Shown here piece after piece: positions 8,793 through 17,286 of a stretch of 64,000 nt of DNA (position 1 is the first letter of the stretch; the number at the start of each line of letters is the position of its first letter). The DNA lies in assembly GCF_042850945.1 (NCBI RefSeq), contig NZ_AP031496.1, positions 496,001-560,000 of the forward strand, read 5' to 3'. The notes beneath the pieces were generated by a model, which did not search any database, was not told where the DNA came from, and saw only the letters and a list, made by a program, of their open reading frames with translations. Both the position numbers and the translations under genes were made by a program. The stretch comes from Halioxenophilus aromaticivorans. GTDB taxonomy: Bacteria > Pseudomonadota > Gammaproteobacteria > Pseudomonadales > Cellvibrionaceae.

Positions 8793-9198
8793 AAATTACC
8801 CTAATCGTTTATACACAATCGCTAATATTTGGAGGTTCTTAATTGACCTCTATAGTTTTAGCGCATAAATCCAAGTTTGTTTAGGTGAATTAGTGTGAAT
8901 AGGCCAAATATTTCGGCCTATTGCCGCATCCTACTGCCGGTAAAGCCCAGCTGGCTTACTCGACAGGAAGTCTGCGGCGGCGGCCGCGGCGCGGGCTAAT
9001 GGTACAAGTCTTTAGCATTTACTAATACCTTTTAAGCTGCCCGGTGTCGGCTGCCGACAAGCTTTGCTTGTTGTGTCTTGCTTTTATTGGTTTACAACGT
9101 GCCCTTAGAGGGGCTGGCCTGCCTAAATATTCGGCACCACCCGGCTAGATATCACAGGGTTATATAGAACTGTAGACGTCTGGGTGGTGCCGCGGTAT
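8793..9198. other. Gene-free gap between pilG and pilH
   Basis: 406 bases with no credible gene on either strand. Immediately after the pilG stop is an 11-bp perfect inverted repeat with a 39-base loop (9132-9142 and 9182-9192). Near pilH there is a short dyad (gaggt, 9-base loop, acctc; about 8832-8850). The middle holds GC-rich runs without a recognisable motif. In Pseudomonas the two genes are close together, so the spacing is a local peculiarity. Confidence 0.6.
9132..9192 (-). terminator. Long-loop inverted repeat after pilG
   Basis: CGGCACCACCC (9132-9142) and GGGTGGTGCCG (9182-9192) are exact reverse complements, starting 7 bases past the pilG stop codon. The 39-base A/T-rich loop and lack of a U-tract are unlike a standard intrinsic terminator. 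It could be a partial terminator, an RNA-processing site or a protein-binding pair. Confidence 0.35.
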
Positions 9199-9594
9199 TT
9201 AAGACGCTTGAGCGGAACCAACGTGGGTCTCAATGGCACCGAGTAACTCGCTTTTGCTAAAAGGCTTGGTTAGGTATTGATCTGAGCCAACGATGCGGCC
9301 TTTGGCTTTATCGAATAGCCCGTCTTTGCTGGACAGCATAATGACGGGGGTAGATTTGAATTCGCTGTTGTTTTTGATCAGGGCGCAGGTTTGGTAGCCG
9401 TCTAGGCGAGGCATCATGATGTCAACGAAGATGATGTCCGGGCGACTGTCGGCGATTTTAGCCAGGGCGTCGAAGCCGTCGGTGGCGGTGACAACCGTGC
9501 AGCCGGCTTTTTGCAATAAAGTTTCTGCGGTGCGACGAATGGTTTTACTGTCGTCAATCACCATGACTTTTAAACTTTCCAATTTTACTTCCAT
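9199..9594 (-). CDS. pilG: PilG, CheY-like response regulator
   Basis: A 131-residue single-domain receiver, first gene of the Pil-Chp cluster; in Pseudomonas it promotes pilus extension and adenylate cyclase activation. Acidic pair (VIDDSKTIR), phospho-acceptor Asp (IIFVDIMMPRLDGYQ), conserved Ser/Thr (MLSSKDG) and Lys (LTKPFSK) are all present. The frame is open further upstream to 9858, but the receiver fold begins right after the ATG at 9594 and the upstream part resembles no protein, so this start is chosen. It is transcribed divergently from gshB, as in Pseudomonas. Confidence 0.95.
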   Translation of the reverse strand: MEVKLESLKVMVIDDSKTIRRTAETLLQKAGCTVVTATDGFDALAKIADSRPDIIFVDIMMPRLDGYQTCALIKNNSEFKSTPVIMLSSKDGLFDKAKGRIVGSDQYLTKPFSKSELLGAIETHVGSAQAS

Positions 9595-9763
9595 AGCGTG
9601 GCCTGATTTATGAAGTCGAACCAGATGAGATGGCTCGACACGAATTTGTGAGTGCACTAAGGCGTTAGGGCGGGTGCGCTCGGGGTAAAAGCAGCGAGAC
9701 GTGGCGCACAAATATGAAGCACAGGTTTGTACCACAACCACCAGCTTTAATCTATAAACCAAC

Positions 9764-9769
9764 ATTATA
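9764..9769 (-). promoter_or_regulatory. Putative -10 box for pilG
   Basis: A consensus TATAAT on the minus strand lies about 170 bases upstream of the pilG ATG, in the 285-base gap shared with gshB. No good -35 is visible 16-18 bases upstream, so an activator may be needed or the call may be wrong. Confidence 0.35.
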
Positions 9770-9879
9770 TGACATTTCTGGGGTATGCTTGCGGGAATGT
9801 TAAAAGATGTCCTCAAAATATGCCGTAAGTCACGAATTAACACCTGACTATTCGGCATTCACTGGCTGGAAGGCAACAC

Positions 9880-10827
9880 ATGAGTAAAAAAATTGGCGTT
9901 GTAATGGACCCTATCGAGGCCATTGCCTACAAAAAAGACACAACTTTGGCGCTTATGCTTGCGGCCAAGGAGCGTGGCTGGCAGCTTGAGTACATGCAGC
10001 AAAAAGATTTGTTTTTACGCCAGGGCAAAGCCTATGCCCTCGGCCGAGCGGTGGATGTATTTGCCGACCCCAACCACTGGTATGAGTGCGGCGAAGAGCG
10101 CGAGCTGGATCTCAGCCAGCTAGACGTCATCTTAATGCGCAAAGATCCCCCTTTTGATAACGAATACATCTACAGCACCTATATCCTAGAAGCAGCCGAG
10201 CGTGAGGGTGTGTTGGTGGTGAACAAACCGCAGTCGCTGCGCGATTGCAACGAAAAGATCTTCGCTACACAGTTTCCCCAGTGTTGCCCGCCGGTGTTAG
10301 TGAGTAAAAGTCACCGCTTGTTGCGCGCCTTCCACGCCGAACACCAAGACGTAATATTCAAACCCCTGGACGGCATGGGCGGCAGTGGCATATTCCATGT
10401 GCGAGAGGACGGCCGCAACCTGGGTGCCATTTTGGAAACCCTTACTGGGCATGAAACTCAACAAATTATGGCGCAAAAATACCTGCCGGAAATTAAACAG
10501 GGCGACAAGCGCATTTTAGTGGTGGATGGCGAGGCGGTGCCCTACGCCCTGGCGCGAATTCCTGCCGCCGGCGAAACCCGTGGCAACTTAGCTGCCGGTG
10601 GCAGTGGTCGGCCGCAACCTTTGAGCGATCGAGATTGGTGGATCGTCGAGCAGGTGGCGCCCACCTTGGTAGAAAAGGGGCTGTTATTTGTCGGCCTGGA
10701 TGTGATTGGCGATTATCTCACCGAAATTAACGTCACCAGCCCCACCTGCGTGCGCGAGATCGATGCGGCCTACGATACTGCCATCGGCGAGCGTTTAATG
10801 GCGGCCATTGCCAAACGTCTGGCTTAA
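9880..10827 (+). CDS. gshB: Glutathione synthetase
   Basis: A 315-residue ATP-grasp enzyme that joins glycine to gamma-glutamylcysteine to make glutathione, in the cytosol. The family start (IGVVMDPIEAIAYKKDTTLALML) and the ATP-grasp glycine loop (DGMGGSGIFHV, near residue 167) are present, with the C-terminal metal site (EINVTSPTCVREID). Length equals that of the E. coli enzyme. ATG 9880 follows an AAGG ribosome site. The same gene lies next to pilG in Pseudomonas. Confidence 0.97.
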   Translation: MSKKIGVVMDPIEAIAYKKDTTLALMLAAKERGWQLEYMQQKDLFLRQGKAYALGRAVDVFADPNHWYECGEERELDLSQLDVILMRKDPPFDNEYIYSTYILEAAEREGVLVVNKPQSLRDCNEKIFATQFPQCCPPVLVSKSHRLLRAFHAEHQDVIFKPLDGMGGSGIFHVREDGRNLGAILETLTGHETQQIMAQKYLPEIKQGDKRILVVDGEAVPYALARIPAAGETRGNLAAGGSGRPQPLSDRDWWIVEQVAPTLVEKGLLFVGLDVIGDYLTEINVTSPTCVREIDAAYDTAIGERLMAAIAKRLA

Positions 10828-10845
10828 CTCGCGCATCTTGCAAAC

Positions 10846-10868
10846 TGCATCACAAAGTTTGTGGTGCA
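10846..10868. promoter_or_regulatory. Near-perfect 23-bp palindrome between gshB and the tonB-like gene
   Basis: TGCAtCACAAA, one base, TTTGTGgTGCA: a dyad with a single T/G mismatch pair, 19 bases after the gshB stop and about 115 before the next start. The very short centre favours a dimeric protein operator over a hairpin terminator, and no U-run follows. Confidence 0.35.
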
Positions 10869-10984
10869 ATGCCGCGTGCAACCTGTCCGTGGCGACTAAA
10901 ATGGAACAGTGCATTACAACCGCTCCGCAGCAGCCGATGAGCCTTGCTGCAAAGAGCAAAGATACGGAATAGATTTAACCGGTT

Positions 10985-11857
10985 ATGGCCACAACTGCCT
11001 ACACAGCGCCGAGCACCGAACGGCTGAGCTTTACTCTGTTTGTCGCGGCGCTGGTCCACGCCCTGCTTATTTTTGGTGTTACCTTTAATTTAATGGTGAA
11101 TAAAACCGCCAGCCCCAAGTTGGAAATTACCCTGGCCACCCATCAATCCGATGACGCCCCGGAAGAAGCGGATTTTTTGGCGCAATCCAACCAGCAGGGC
11201 AGTGGCACCGCCGAAGAACCCAAGCAAATCACCACGGAGCAGGTGGCAGAGTTTAGCTCCACTGAAATACAGGAGGTACGCGAGGCGCAGATCGCCCGCA
11301 CCCAAGCCGAGCTACCCGAGCGTGAGCTGGTGGCAACCGAGGCGGAAAGCACCGTCGAGGCTGCCATAAAACCGGTGGAAGAAGAGCAAACCGAGCAAGC
11401 GGTGGAAGGTGACAGCGAGCGCACGGTGCCGGTAAGTGAGCAAATAGCCAGCCTCAAAGCCAAGTTGGATAAACAGCGCGAAGCCTACGCCAAGCGGCCG
11501 AGAATTCGCCGCCTCACCTCGGTGGCGGCCAAGGCTTCTGTCGATGCGGCCTACTTGTATCAGTGGAGCCAAAAAATTGAGTTTATCGGCAACAAGAATT
11601 TCCCCCAGCAGGCGTTGGATCAAAAGCTCAGTGGCAAATTGCGCTTGCTGGCGGTCATCGATAAAGACGGCACCTTGCTGTCTGCGGAGATTTTGCATTC
11701 CTCCGGTTACCGGGTGCTGGATGACGCCGCCGTACAAATTGTGCATATGGCGTCGCCGTTTGCGCCGTTTCCCAAGGAAATCGCCGAATCCGCCGACCGC
11801 CTAGAGATCATCAGAACGTGGAATTTCGAAATCACTGGTTTGTCCACCGGCAGCTAG
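10985..11857 (+). CDS. TonB-like energy transducer (TonB3 type)
   Basis: A 290-residue protein with one N-terminal membrane anchor (about residues 16-38), a Glu/Gln/Ala-rich periplasmic linker in place of the usual Pro-Lys repeat (about 45-165), and a C-terminal TonB domain (GKLRLLAVIDKDGTLLSA, then SSGYRVLDDAAVQIV and a final WNFEI). The linker has a long charged helix around residues 140-170. At this gshB-yqgE position Pseudomonas carries tonB3, which is linked to twitching motility rather than iron uptake. I infer the same here. No exbB or exbD lies nearby. Confidence 0.85.
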   Translation: MATTAYTAPSTERLSFTLFVAALVHALLIFGVTFNLMVNKTASPKLEITLATHQSDDAPEEADFLAQSNQQGSGTAEEPKQITTEQVAEFSSTEIQEVREAQIARTQAELPERELVATEAESTVEAAIKPVEEEQTEQAVEGDSERTVPVSEQIASLKAKLDKQREAYAKRPRIRRLTSVAAKASVDAAYLYQWSQKIEFIGNKNFPQQALDQKLSGKLRLLAVIDKDGTLLSAEILHSSGYRVLDDAAVQIVHMASPFAPFPKEIAESADRLEIIRTWNFEITGLSTGS

Positions 11858-11999
11858 TGCCTGTCAACAGCCCCCGGTTTTTGGCAGCTGATTTTGGCAG
11901 TTTAAAACAGGCGTGCGATGGGCTCACTAAATGGGGGTGTTGGCGATCAAAAAGCTGGCGCGCTCTTGTTTTATAGTGTTTTAGCCCCATAATGAAGTC

Positions 12000-12584
12000 A
12001 TGACATACAATATCACCCAAACCGACCTCAACACGGGAAATTTGGTTAACCACTTCCTAATTTCCATGCCGGGTTTGTCGGACCCGAACTTCAGCCACTC
12101 GATTACTTACATTTGCGAGCACAGCAGTGAAGGCGCAATGGGCTTGGTAGTGAACCACGGCCTAAGCATTCACTTCGACGAAGTGCTGGAGCAAATGGGC
12201 ATTGAGGATCGTGCCAGCGTGGGCAGCAAAGAGGTGCTGGCCGGGGGCCCGGTACAGGTTGGGCGTGGTTTTGTGTTGCACAGCAACGACCGCTGCTGGT
12301 CTTCCACCTTGAAAGTCACCGACGATATTTTTCTCACCGCTTCCAAGGACATAATCGAGGCTATCGCCGTCGACGACGGCCCAGAAAGCAGCTTGGTGAT
12401 TCTTGGCTACGCCGGCTGGGAAGCGGGCCAGCTGGAGCGAGAAATTGCCGAAAACGCTTGGCTTACAGTACCCGCCGATAGCCGTGTGCTGTTCGGCACC
12501 GACACCGCCCAGCGCTGGCAGGCCGCCGCCGACCATATGGGCGTGGACCTAAACCTGATTTCTTCCTGCGCCGGCCATGCCTAA
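12000..12584 (+). CDS. yqgE: YqgE/AlgH family protein (DUF179)
   Basis: A 194-residue protein of the YqgE/AlgH family, whose biochemical role is not established (AlgH was named as an alginate regulator in Pseudomonas). Family hallmarks are the NHFLISMPGL segment near residue 17, VTYICEH-like SITYICEHSSEGAMGLVVN, the GGPV loop (AGGPVQVGRGFVLH) and GYAGWEAGQLE. It stands directly upstream of ruvX, the near-universal arrangement in Proteobacteria. Start ATG 12000. Confidence 0.95.
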   Translation: MTYNITQTDLNTGNLVNHFLISMPGLSDPNFSHSITYICEHSSEGAMGLVVNHGLSIHFDEVLEQMGIEDRASVGSKEVLAGGPVQVGRGFVLHSNDRCWSSTLKVTDDIFLTASKDIIEAIAVDDGPESSLVILGYAGWEAGQLEREIAENAWLTVPADSRVLFGTDTAQRWQAAADHMGVDLNLISSCAGHA

Positions 12585-12706
12585 CTCGCTTGCGGGTTAG
12601 GTTCGCCAGTTGCGTCTAACTCCACTCATCATGGCTAAGCGACCATGTCCCACGTACTTAAGTTTCATACATTCCATGCTCCAGCCGTATAAGTTTCGAA
12701 CGCTCC

Positions 12707-13156
12707 ATGTCTCAAAAACCTAGTCAGCGCCCCCAGCGCGGCACGCTATTGGCGTTCGACTACGGCTTAAAAAACATTGGTGTTGCCGTAGGCGAGGCGC
12801 AGTTTAGTAGTGCCAGTGAACACGGCATATTAAAAGCCCGAGATGGTGTGCCCAACTGGGATCAGCTGGGCGCCCTGTTGCAAGAGTGGCAGCCGGTGTT
12901 GGTGCTTGTGGGTAAGCCGCTCAATATGGACGGCAGCGACAGCGAATTGAGCCGCCGGGCAACCAAATTCAGCAACCGAATTAACGGTCGCTTTAATGTA
13001 CCGGTGGAGCTTGTAGATGAGCGCCTCAGTTCCCGCGAGGCAAAGCAGGAGGCTGCTGAACGCAACCATCGTGGCAAATACGGTGACAACCCAATCGATG
13101 CCATTGCTGCGCGAATTATTTTAGAAACCTGGTACCAACTGCGCGCCGATGATTAA
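12707..13156 (+). CDS. ruvX: RuvX/YqgF, pre-16S rRNA processing nuclease
   Basis: A 149-residue RNase H-fold protein that matures the 5' end of 16S rRNA (it was earlier thought to be a Holliday-junction resolvase). The first catalytic Asp lies in LAFDYGLKNIGVAVG (near residue 18), with VGKPLNMDGSDS and VELVDERLSS supplying further active-site residues and the final Asp in NPIDAIAA. It follows yqgE by 122 bases. Its stop codon overlaps the stop of pilU on the other strand by four bases. Confidence 0.95.
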   Translation: MSQKPSQRPQRGTLLAFDYGLKNIGVAVGEAQFSSASEHGILKARDGVPNWDQLGALLQEWQPVLVLVGKPLNMDGSDSELSRRATKFSNRINGRFNVPVELVDERLSSREAKQEAAERNHRGKYGDNPIDAIAARIILETWYQLRADD

Positions 13157-14295
13157 TACAGTTTGGTTCGATCGGAGTCGTCGCTCTCTAGGCTGAGCTC
13201 ATCTGCAGCGTGGCCCAGATATTCGGCGTCTGTTTCCGAAGCCAGTTTGATCATTAAGCGCAGGTCGTTGGGTGAGTCGGCGTGGGAGAGGGCATCTTCA
13301 TAGGTGATTTCCCCCCGGTCGTAGAGCTCAAATAGCGCCTGGTCGAAGGTCTGCATGCCGATTTCGCTGGATTTTTTCATCAGTTCTTTTAATTCCGACA
13401 CCTCACCCTTACGAATTAAATCCGACGCTAAGGGCGAATTCAGCAGCACCTCCAAACAGGCGCGGCGGCCCTTGCCGTCGGGCGTTGGAATTAATTGCTG
13501 AGCAATAATGCCGCGTAGGTTAAGCGACAAATCCATCCACAGCTGGCCGTGACGATCGGCGGGGAAGAAGTGGATGATACGGTCCAAGGCTTGGTTGGCG
13601 TTGTTTGCGTGTAAGGTACACAGGCACAGGTGGCCGGTTTCGGCGAAAGCGATGGCGTGCTCCATGGTTTCACGGGAGCGCACCTCACCAATCAAAATGA
13701 CATCCGGCGCCTGGCGCAGGGTGTTTTTTAGAGCAATCTCAAAGGATTCGGTGTCCAGGCCCACCTCGCGCTGGGTAACAATGCAGCCCTGGTGCTGATG
13801 AATAAACTCGATGGGGTCCTCAATGGAAATAATATGGCCCTTGGAATTGCGATTGCGGTGGCCAATCATGGCCGCCAACGAGGTGGATTTACCGGTGCCG
13901 GTGGCGCCCACAAACATCACCAGGCCGCGTTTGGTCATGGCCAAATCTTTGATGATGTCGGGCAGGCCCAGGTCATCCACTTTAGGAATTACGGTTTCAA
14001 TGCGGCGCAGTACCATGCCGGCCAAATTGCGCTGATAAAACGCCGAGCAGCGGAAGCGGCCAATCCCGCGGGCGCTAATGGCAAAGTTAAGTTCTTTCTG
14101 CTCCAAAAACTCCAACCGCTGTTTTTCGTTCATTACGCTAAGCACCAGTTCGCGGGTTTTTTCTGGCGACAGTGGCGTGGTGGTAACCGGGGTGACCTTG
14201 CCGTGCAGCTTGACCGAGGGTGGAACACCTGCGGTGATAAATAAATCCGAGGCCCCTTTATCAACCATCAGGGCCAGCAGGCGGTCAAACTCCAT
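13153..14295 (-). CDS. pilU: PilU, PilT-dependent pilus retraction ATPase
   Basis: A 380-residue hexameric type IV pilus ATPase that works with PilT in forceful retraction. The PilT-like N-terminal domain is followed by Walker A (GATGTGKSTS, near residue 129), Asp box, Walker B (APDVILIGEVRSRE) and the His box (ETGHLCLCTLH). The AIRNLIRE retraction motif of PilT is replaced by a diverged LASDLIRKGE, as is usual for PilU. It has a longer C-terminal tail than PilT. It is 63 bases downstream of pilT and co-directional with it. Confidence 0.95.
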   Translation of the reverse strand: MEFDRLLALMVDKGASDLFITAGVPPSVKLHGKVTPVTTTPLSPEKTRELVLSVMNEKQRLEFLEQKELNFAISARGIGRFRCSAFYQRNLAGMVLRRIETVIPKVDDLGLPDIIKDLAMTKRGLVMFVGATGTGKSTSLAAMIGHRNRNSKGHIISIEDPIEFIHQHQGCIVTQREVGLDTESFEIALKNTLRQAPDVILIGEVRSRETMEHAIAFAETGHLCLCTLHANNANQALDRIIHFFPADRHGQLWMDLSLNLRGIIAQQLIPTPDGKGRRACLEVLLNSPLASDLIRKGEVSELKELMKKSSEIGMQTFDQALFELYDRGEITYEDALSHADSPNDLRLMIKLASETDAEYLGHAADELSLESDDSDRTKLY

Positions 14296-14358
14296 GGTGC
14301 ATCTCCAAGTTTTTCAAATTTCGTGCGGTTATTAATCGAGGTTGTTCGCTAGCAGGGC

Positions 14359-15393
14359 TTAGAAAGCATCCGGCGATTTGGCTTTTTCGCGCGCCACTTC
14401 TCGTGCTACTAGGCGCTTGGCCACCAAATCCTGCAGGCACTGATCCATGGTTTGCATGCCTAGTGAGCCGCCGGTTTGGATGGCGGAGTACATCTGGGCG
14501 ACCTTGTCCTCGCGGATCAGGTTTCGGATGGCCGGTGTGCCGCGCATAATCTCGTGGGCAGCCACCCGGCCGCCGCCGACTTTTTTCATCAATGTCTGAG
14601 AAATTACTGCCTGCAGTGATTCCGAAAGCATTGAACGCACCATGGCTTTTTCGTTGGCGGGGAATACATCCACTACCCGGTCAATGGTTTTTGCCGCCGA
14701 GGTGGTGTGCAAGGTGCCGAACACTAAGTGGCCGGTTTCGGCCGCGGTGAGGGCCAGACGGATGGTTTCCAAGTCTCGCATCTCACCCACCAGAATAATG
14801 TCCGGGTCTTCTCGCAGTGCCGAACGCAGTGCCTCGGAAAAGCCGTGGGTGTCACGGTGCACTTCGCGTTGGTTCACCAGGCATTTTTTCGATTCGTGTA
14901 CAAATTCGATGGGGTCCTCAATGGTGAGGATATGCTCGTATTTGTTGTTGTTGATGTAGTCCACCATGGCCGCCAAGCTGGTGGATTTACCGCTACCGGT
15001 GGGGCCGGTTACCAGCACCAAGCCGCGGGGGCACATGGCGATGTCGCGAAACACTTGGCCCATGCCCAATTCTTCCATGGTTAAAACCTTGGAGGGAATC
15101 GTACGGAACACAGCGCCGGAGCCACGGTTTTGGTTAAAAGCATTGACCCGGAACCGCGCTACACCTGGCACCTCAAACGAGAAGTCGGTTTCAAGGTATT
15201 CTTCGTAATCCTTACGTTGCTTGTCGTTCATGATGTCGTAGATCAACCCGTGCACTTGCTTGTGCTCCATGGGCGGCAGGTTGATGCGGCGCACATCGCC
15301 GTCTACACGAATCATGGGCGGAAGGCCCGCCGACAGGTGGAGGTCCGAGGCGCCTTGTTTGGCACTAAAGGCGAGTAACTCCGTAATATCCAT
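14359..15393 (-). CDS. pilT: PilT, type IV pilus retraction ATPase
   Basis: A 344-residue inner-membrane-associated ATPase that depolymerises pili for twitching. Walker A GPTGSGKST at residues 130-138, Walker B (DPDIILVGEMRD), His box (ETGHLVFGTLHT) and the AIRNLIRE motif (near residue 288) that identifies PilT proper. Length equals Pseudomonas PilT. Start ATG 15393. Transcribed divergently from yggS across a 132-base gap, as in Pseudomonas. The downstream pyrimidine genes that Pseudomonas carries between pilU and ruvX are absent here. Confidence 0.97.
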   Translation of the reverse strand: MDITELLAFSAKQGASDLHLSAGLPPMIRVDGDVRRINLPPMEHKQVHGLIYDIMNDKQRKDYEEYLETDFSFEVPGVARFRVNAFNQNRGSGAVFRTIPSKVLTMEELGMGQVFRDIAMCPRGLVLVTGPTGSGKSTSLAAMVDYINNNKYEHILTIEDPIEFVHESKKCLVNQREVHRDTHGFSEALRSALREDPDIILVGEMRDLETIRLALTAAETGHLVFGTLHTTSAAKTIDRVVDVFPANEKAMVRSMLSESLQAVISQTLMKKVGGGRVAAHEIMRGTPAIRNLIREDKVAQMYSAIQTGGSLGMQTMDQCLQDLVAKRLVAREVAREKAKSPDAF

Positions 15394-15481
15394 AAAAAAC
15401 CTTATCGTTAGTTAACCGGCAGCACGGCGAATGGCTGGCGGCATTATTGTTTTGCAAACCAATACAAATCAAACCGGCCTA

Positions 15482-15500
15482 AGTGTTAAACTTTAGCACT
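15482..15500. promoter_or_regulatory. Operator-like dyad between pilT and yggS
   Basis: AGTGTTAAA, one base, TTTAGCACT: a 9-1-9 inverted repeat with one G/T mismatch, 26 bases before the yggS ATG and about 90 before pilT. The position suits a repressor or activator site serving either gene. No regulator can be named. Confidence 0.3.
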
Positions 15501-15525
15501 CGTTTGGTCATCTTACCGAAACAAT

Positions 15526-16215
15526 ATGTCTAATCTTGCCGGCAATTTTGCAGTGCTTGAACAAAGAATAGAGCAGGCTTGCCAAGAGCACCATTGCGCC
15601 AGGCCGCTTTTGCTAGCGGTTTCAAAAACCCGTGTTGCAGATGAATTGCGCCAGGCCTACCAGCTGGGTTTACGTGCCTTTGGCGAAAATTATCTGCAAG
15701 AGGCGTTGGCCAAACAACACGAGCTGCACGATCTCGCCATTGAGTGGCATTTCATCGGCCCCGTACAATCCAATAAAGCGCGCGCCATCGCCGAGCACTT
15801 CGCCTGGGTGCACAGTGTGGATCGGTTCAAAGTTGCGCAAAAACTGAGCGCCGCACGGGCCGAAAGCGGCGAAGGGCAACCGCTGAATATTTGCCTGCAG
15901 GTGAATATCGACCGTGCACCCAGCAAATCCGGCGTGCTGCCCCAAGACCTCCAGCCATTGCTGGCCCAGTGCTCTGAGTTGCCCCATCTTCAGGTGCGAG
16001 GCTTGATGGCCATCCCCGATGCCATGGCCACCTTCGAGGCGCAATATCAGCCCCTGGCGGATTTAGCCGCCTGCCTGCATGGCTGTCAGCAAGCCTTTCC
16101 TCAGCTGCCCTTAGATACTTTATCCATGGGTATGTCCGGTGATTTAGAAGCCGCCGTGGCTGCGGGCAGCACGATACTGCGCATTGGCACTGACCTATTC
16201 GGTGCCCGGCACTAA
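15526..16215 (+). CDS. yggS: YggS/PLPBP family PLP homeostasis protein
   Basis: A 229-residue single-domain PLP-binding protein (fold-type III barrel without catalytic partner domain) that buffers pyridoxal phosphate and affects amino-acid balance. The PLP-lysine is in LLAVSKTR (near residue 34). ENYLQEA, EWHFIGPVQSNKAR and the phosphate loop LSMGMSGDLEAAVAAGSTILRIGT are all present. It is followed by proC and yggT, a classic cluster. Confidence 0.95.
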   Translation: MSNLAGNFAVLEQRIEQACQEHHCARPLLLAVSKTRVADELRQAYQLGLRAFGENYLQEALAKQHELHDLAIEWHFIGPVQSNKARAIAEHFAWVHSVDRFKVAQKLSAARAESGEGQPLNICLQVNIDRAPSKSGVLPQDLQPLLAQCSELPHLQVRGLMAIPDAMATFEAQYQPLADLAACLHGCQQAFPQLPLDTLSMGMSGDLEAAVAAGSTILRIGTDLFGARH

Positions 16216-16273
16216 ACCCAAGCGCCCGATCAATTCAAAAACATTCCTAACGAATACATTAAAGAGAAGCAAA

Positions 16274-17116
16274 GTGACTCAAAGCCAAGCAAACAGGGAT
16301 CTGAAACTTGCGTTTATCGGAGGCGGCAATATGGCATCGGCCATTATTGCTGGTTTGATAGACGGCGGTCATAAACCGACCACCATCAACGTCAGTGACC
16401 CCAGTGTTGAGCAGTTAACCCGTCTACAACAACAATTTGGTGTTCTTACCAGCACAGATAATCTGCAGGCCGTGGCCGACGCAGACGTGGTTGTGCTGGC
16501 TGTGAAACCCCAGGTATTAGCCCAGGTGGCAACCGACTTGGCTGCGGCATTGCAGCCGGAGGCCCTAGTTATTTCTATTGCCGCCGGAATCGATTGCCGT
16601 AGCTTGTCGGCCTGGCTGGGGCAGGGCACGGCCATTGTGCGCTGTATGCCCAATACTCCTGCATTAGTTAACCTTGGCGCCAGTGGCCTCTACGCCAACC
16701 CGCAAACCACAGCGGCGCAAAAAGTCCAGGCCGAGGCCATTCTAGCCGCGGTGGGAATTGTGGTGTGGCTCACCGACGAAGATCAGCTGCATGCGGTAAC
16801 GGCGGTGTCTGGCAGCGGCCCGGCGTACTTTTTCCTTTTTATGGAAGCCATGATCGAAGTTGGCGTGGCACAGGGCTTAGCGCCAGATTTGGCGCGCTCG
16901 TTAACGCTGCAAACAGCGCTAGGAGCGTCTACCCTTGCCAGTAACAGCGAAGAAGGGCCGGATGTTTTACGCCAGCGGGTGACCTCGCCCAATGGCACCA
17001 CGGAACAAGCCATTCTAAGCTTTGAGCGCGATGACACACGGGCGGTGGTGAAGCGCGCCATGGCCGCCTGCGCGCAGCGCTCGGTGACACTGAGTGAGGA
17101 GCTAGGCGCCAAATAG
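16274..17116 (+). CDS. proC: Pyrroline-5-carboxylate reductase
   Basis: The last step of proline synthesis, NAD(P)H-dependent reduction of pyrroline-5-carboxylate. About 280 residues from the GTG at 16274, which has an AGAGAAG ribosome site upstream; the open frame extends back to 16184 inside yggS but that part is not P5CR-like. The Rossmann loop (FIGGGNMASAIIAGL) is at about residues 13-27, with RCMPNTPALV, the SGSGPAYFF active-site loop and the C-terminal VTSPNGTTEQAI signature. It sits between yggS and yggT. Confidence 0.95.
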   Translation: MTQSQANRDLKLAFIGGGNMASAIIAGLIDGGHKPTTINVSDPSVEQLTRLQQQFGVLTSTDNLQAVADADVVVLAVKPQVLAQVATDLAAALQPEALVISIAAGIDCRSLSAWLGQGTAIVRCMPNTPALVNLGASGLYANPQTTAAQKVQAEAILAAVGIVVWLTDEDQLHAVTAVSGSGPAYFFLFMEAMIEVGVAQGLAPDLARSLTLQTALGASTLASNSEEGPDVLRQRVTSPNGTTEQAILSFERDDTRAVVKRAMAACAQRSVTLSEELGAK

Positions 17117-17127
17117 GCGCGGCTGAG

Positions 17128-17140
17128 ACCTCACTGAGGT
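17128..17140 (+). terminator. Short dyad after proC
   Basis: ACCTCA, one base, TGAGGT: a perfect 6-1-6 dyad 12 bases after the proC stop, within a 170-base gap before yggT. It has no U-tract, so terminator function is doubtful. Confidence 0.2.
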
Positions 17141-17286
17141 GCTCGTTGAGCCAGGTTTTACACCGTTGGCAAATTAAAACGTTGATATAAACACTACTTG
17201 CCACCATTTAATGGCAGAATCGTTGTTTTAATTTTCACTGCTATGCCCGCTGCTTAATTGTGGCTATTAACCATTAGGAATACTCG

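Noticed and set aside
9199..9858. Longer pilG starting at 9858 (219 residues)
   Set aside because: The extra 88 residues do not resemble a receiver or any domain, and the canonical PilG start is at ATG 9594.
13153..15393. pilT and pilU as general secretion (GspE) ATPases
   Set aside because: The AIRNLIRE motif, the short N-terminal domain and linkage to pil-chp genes fit retraction ATPases; no gsp genes are present.
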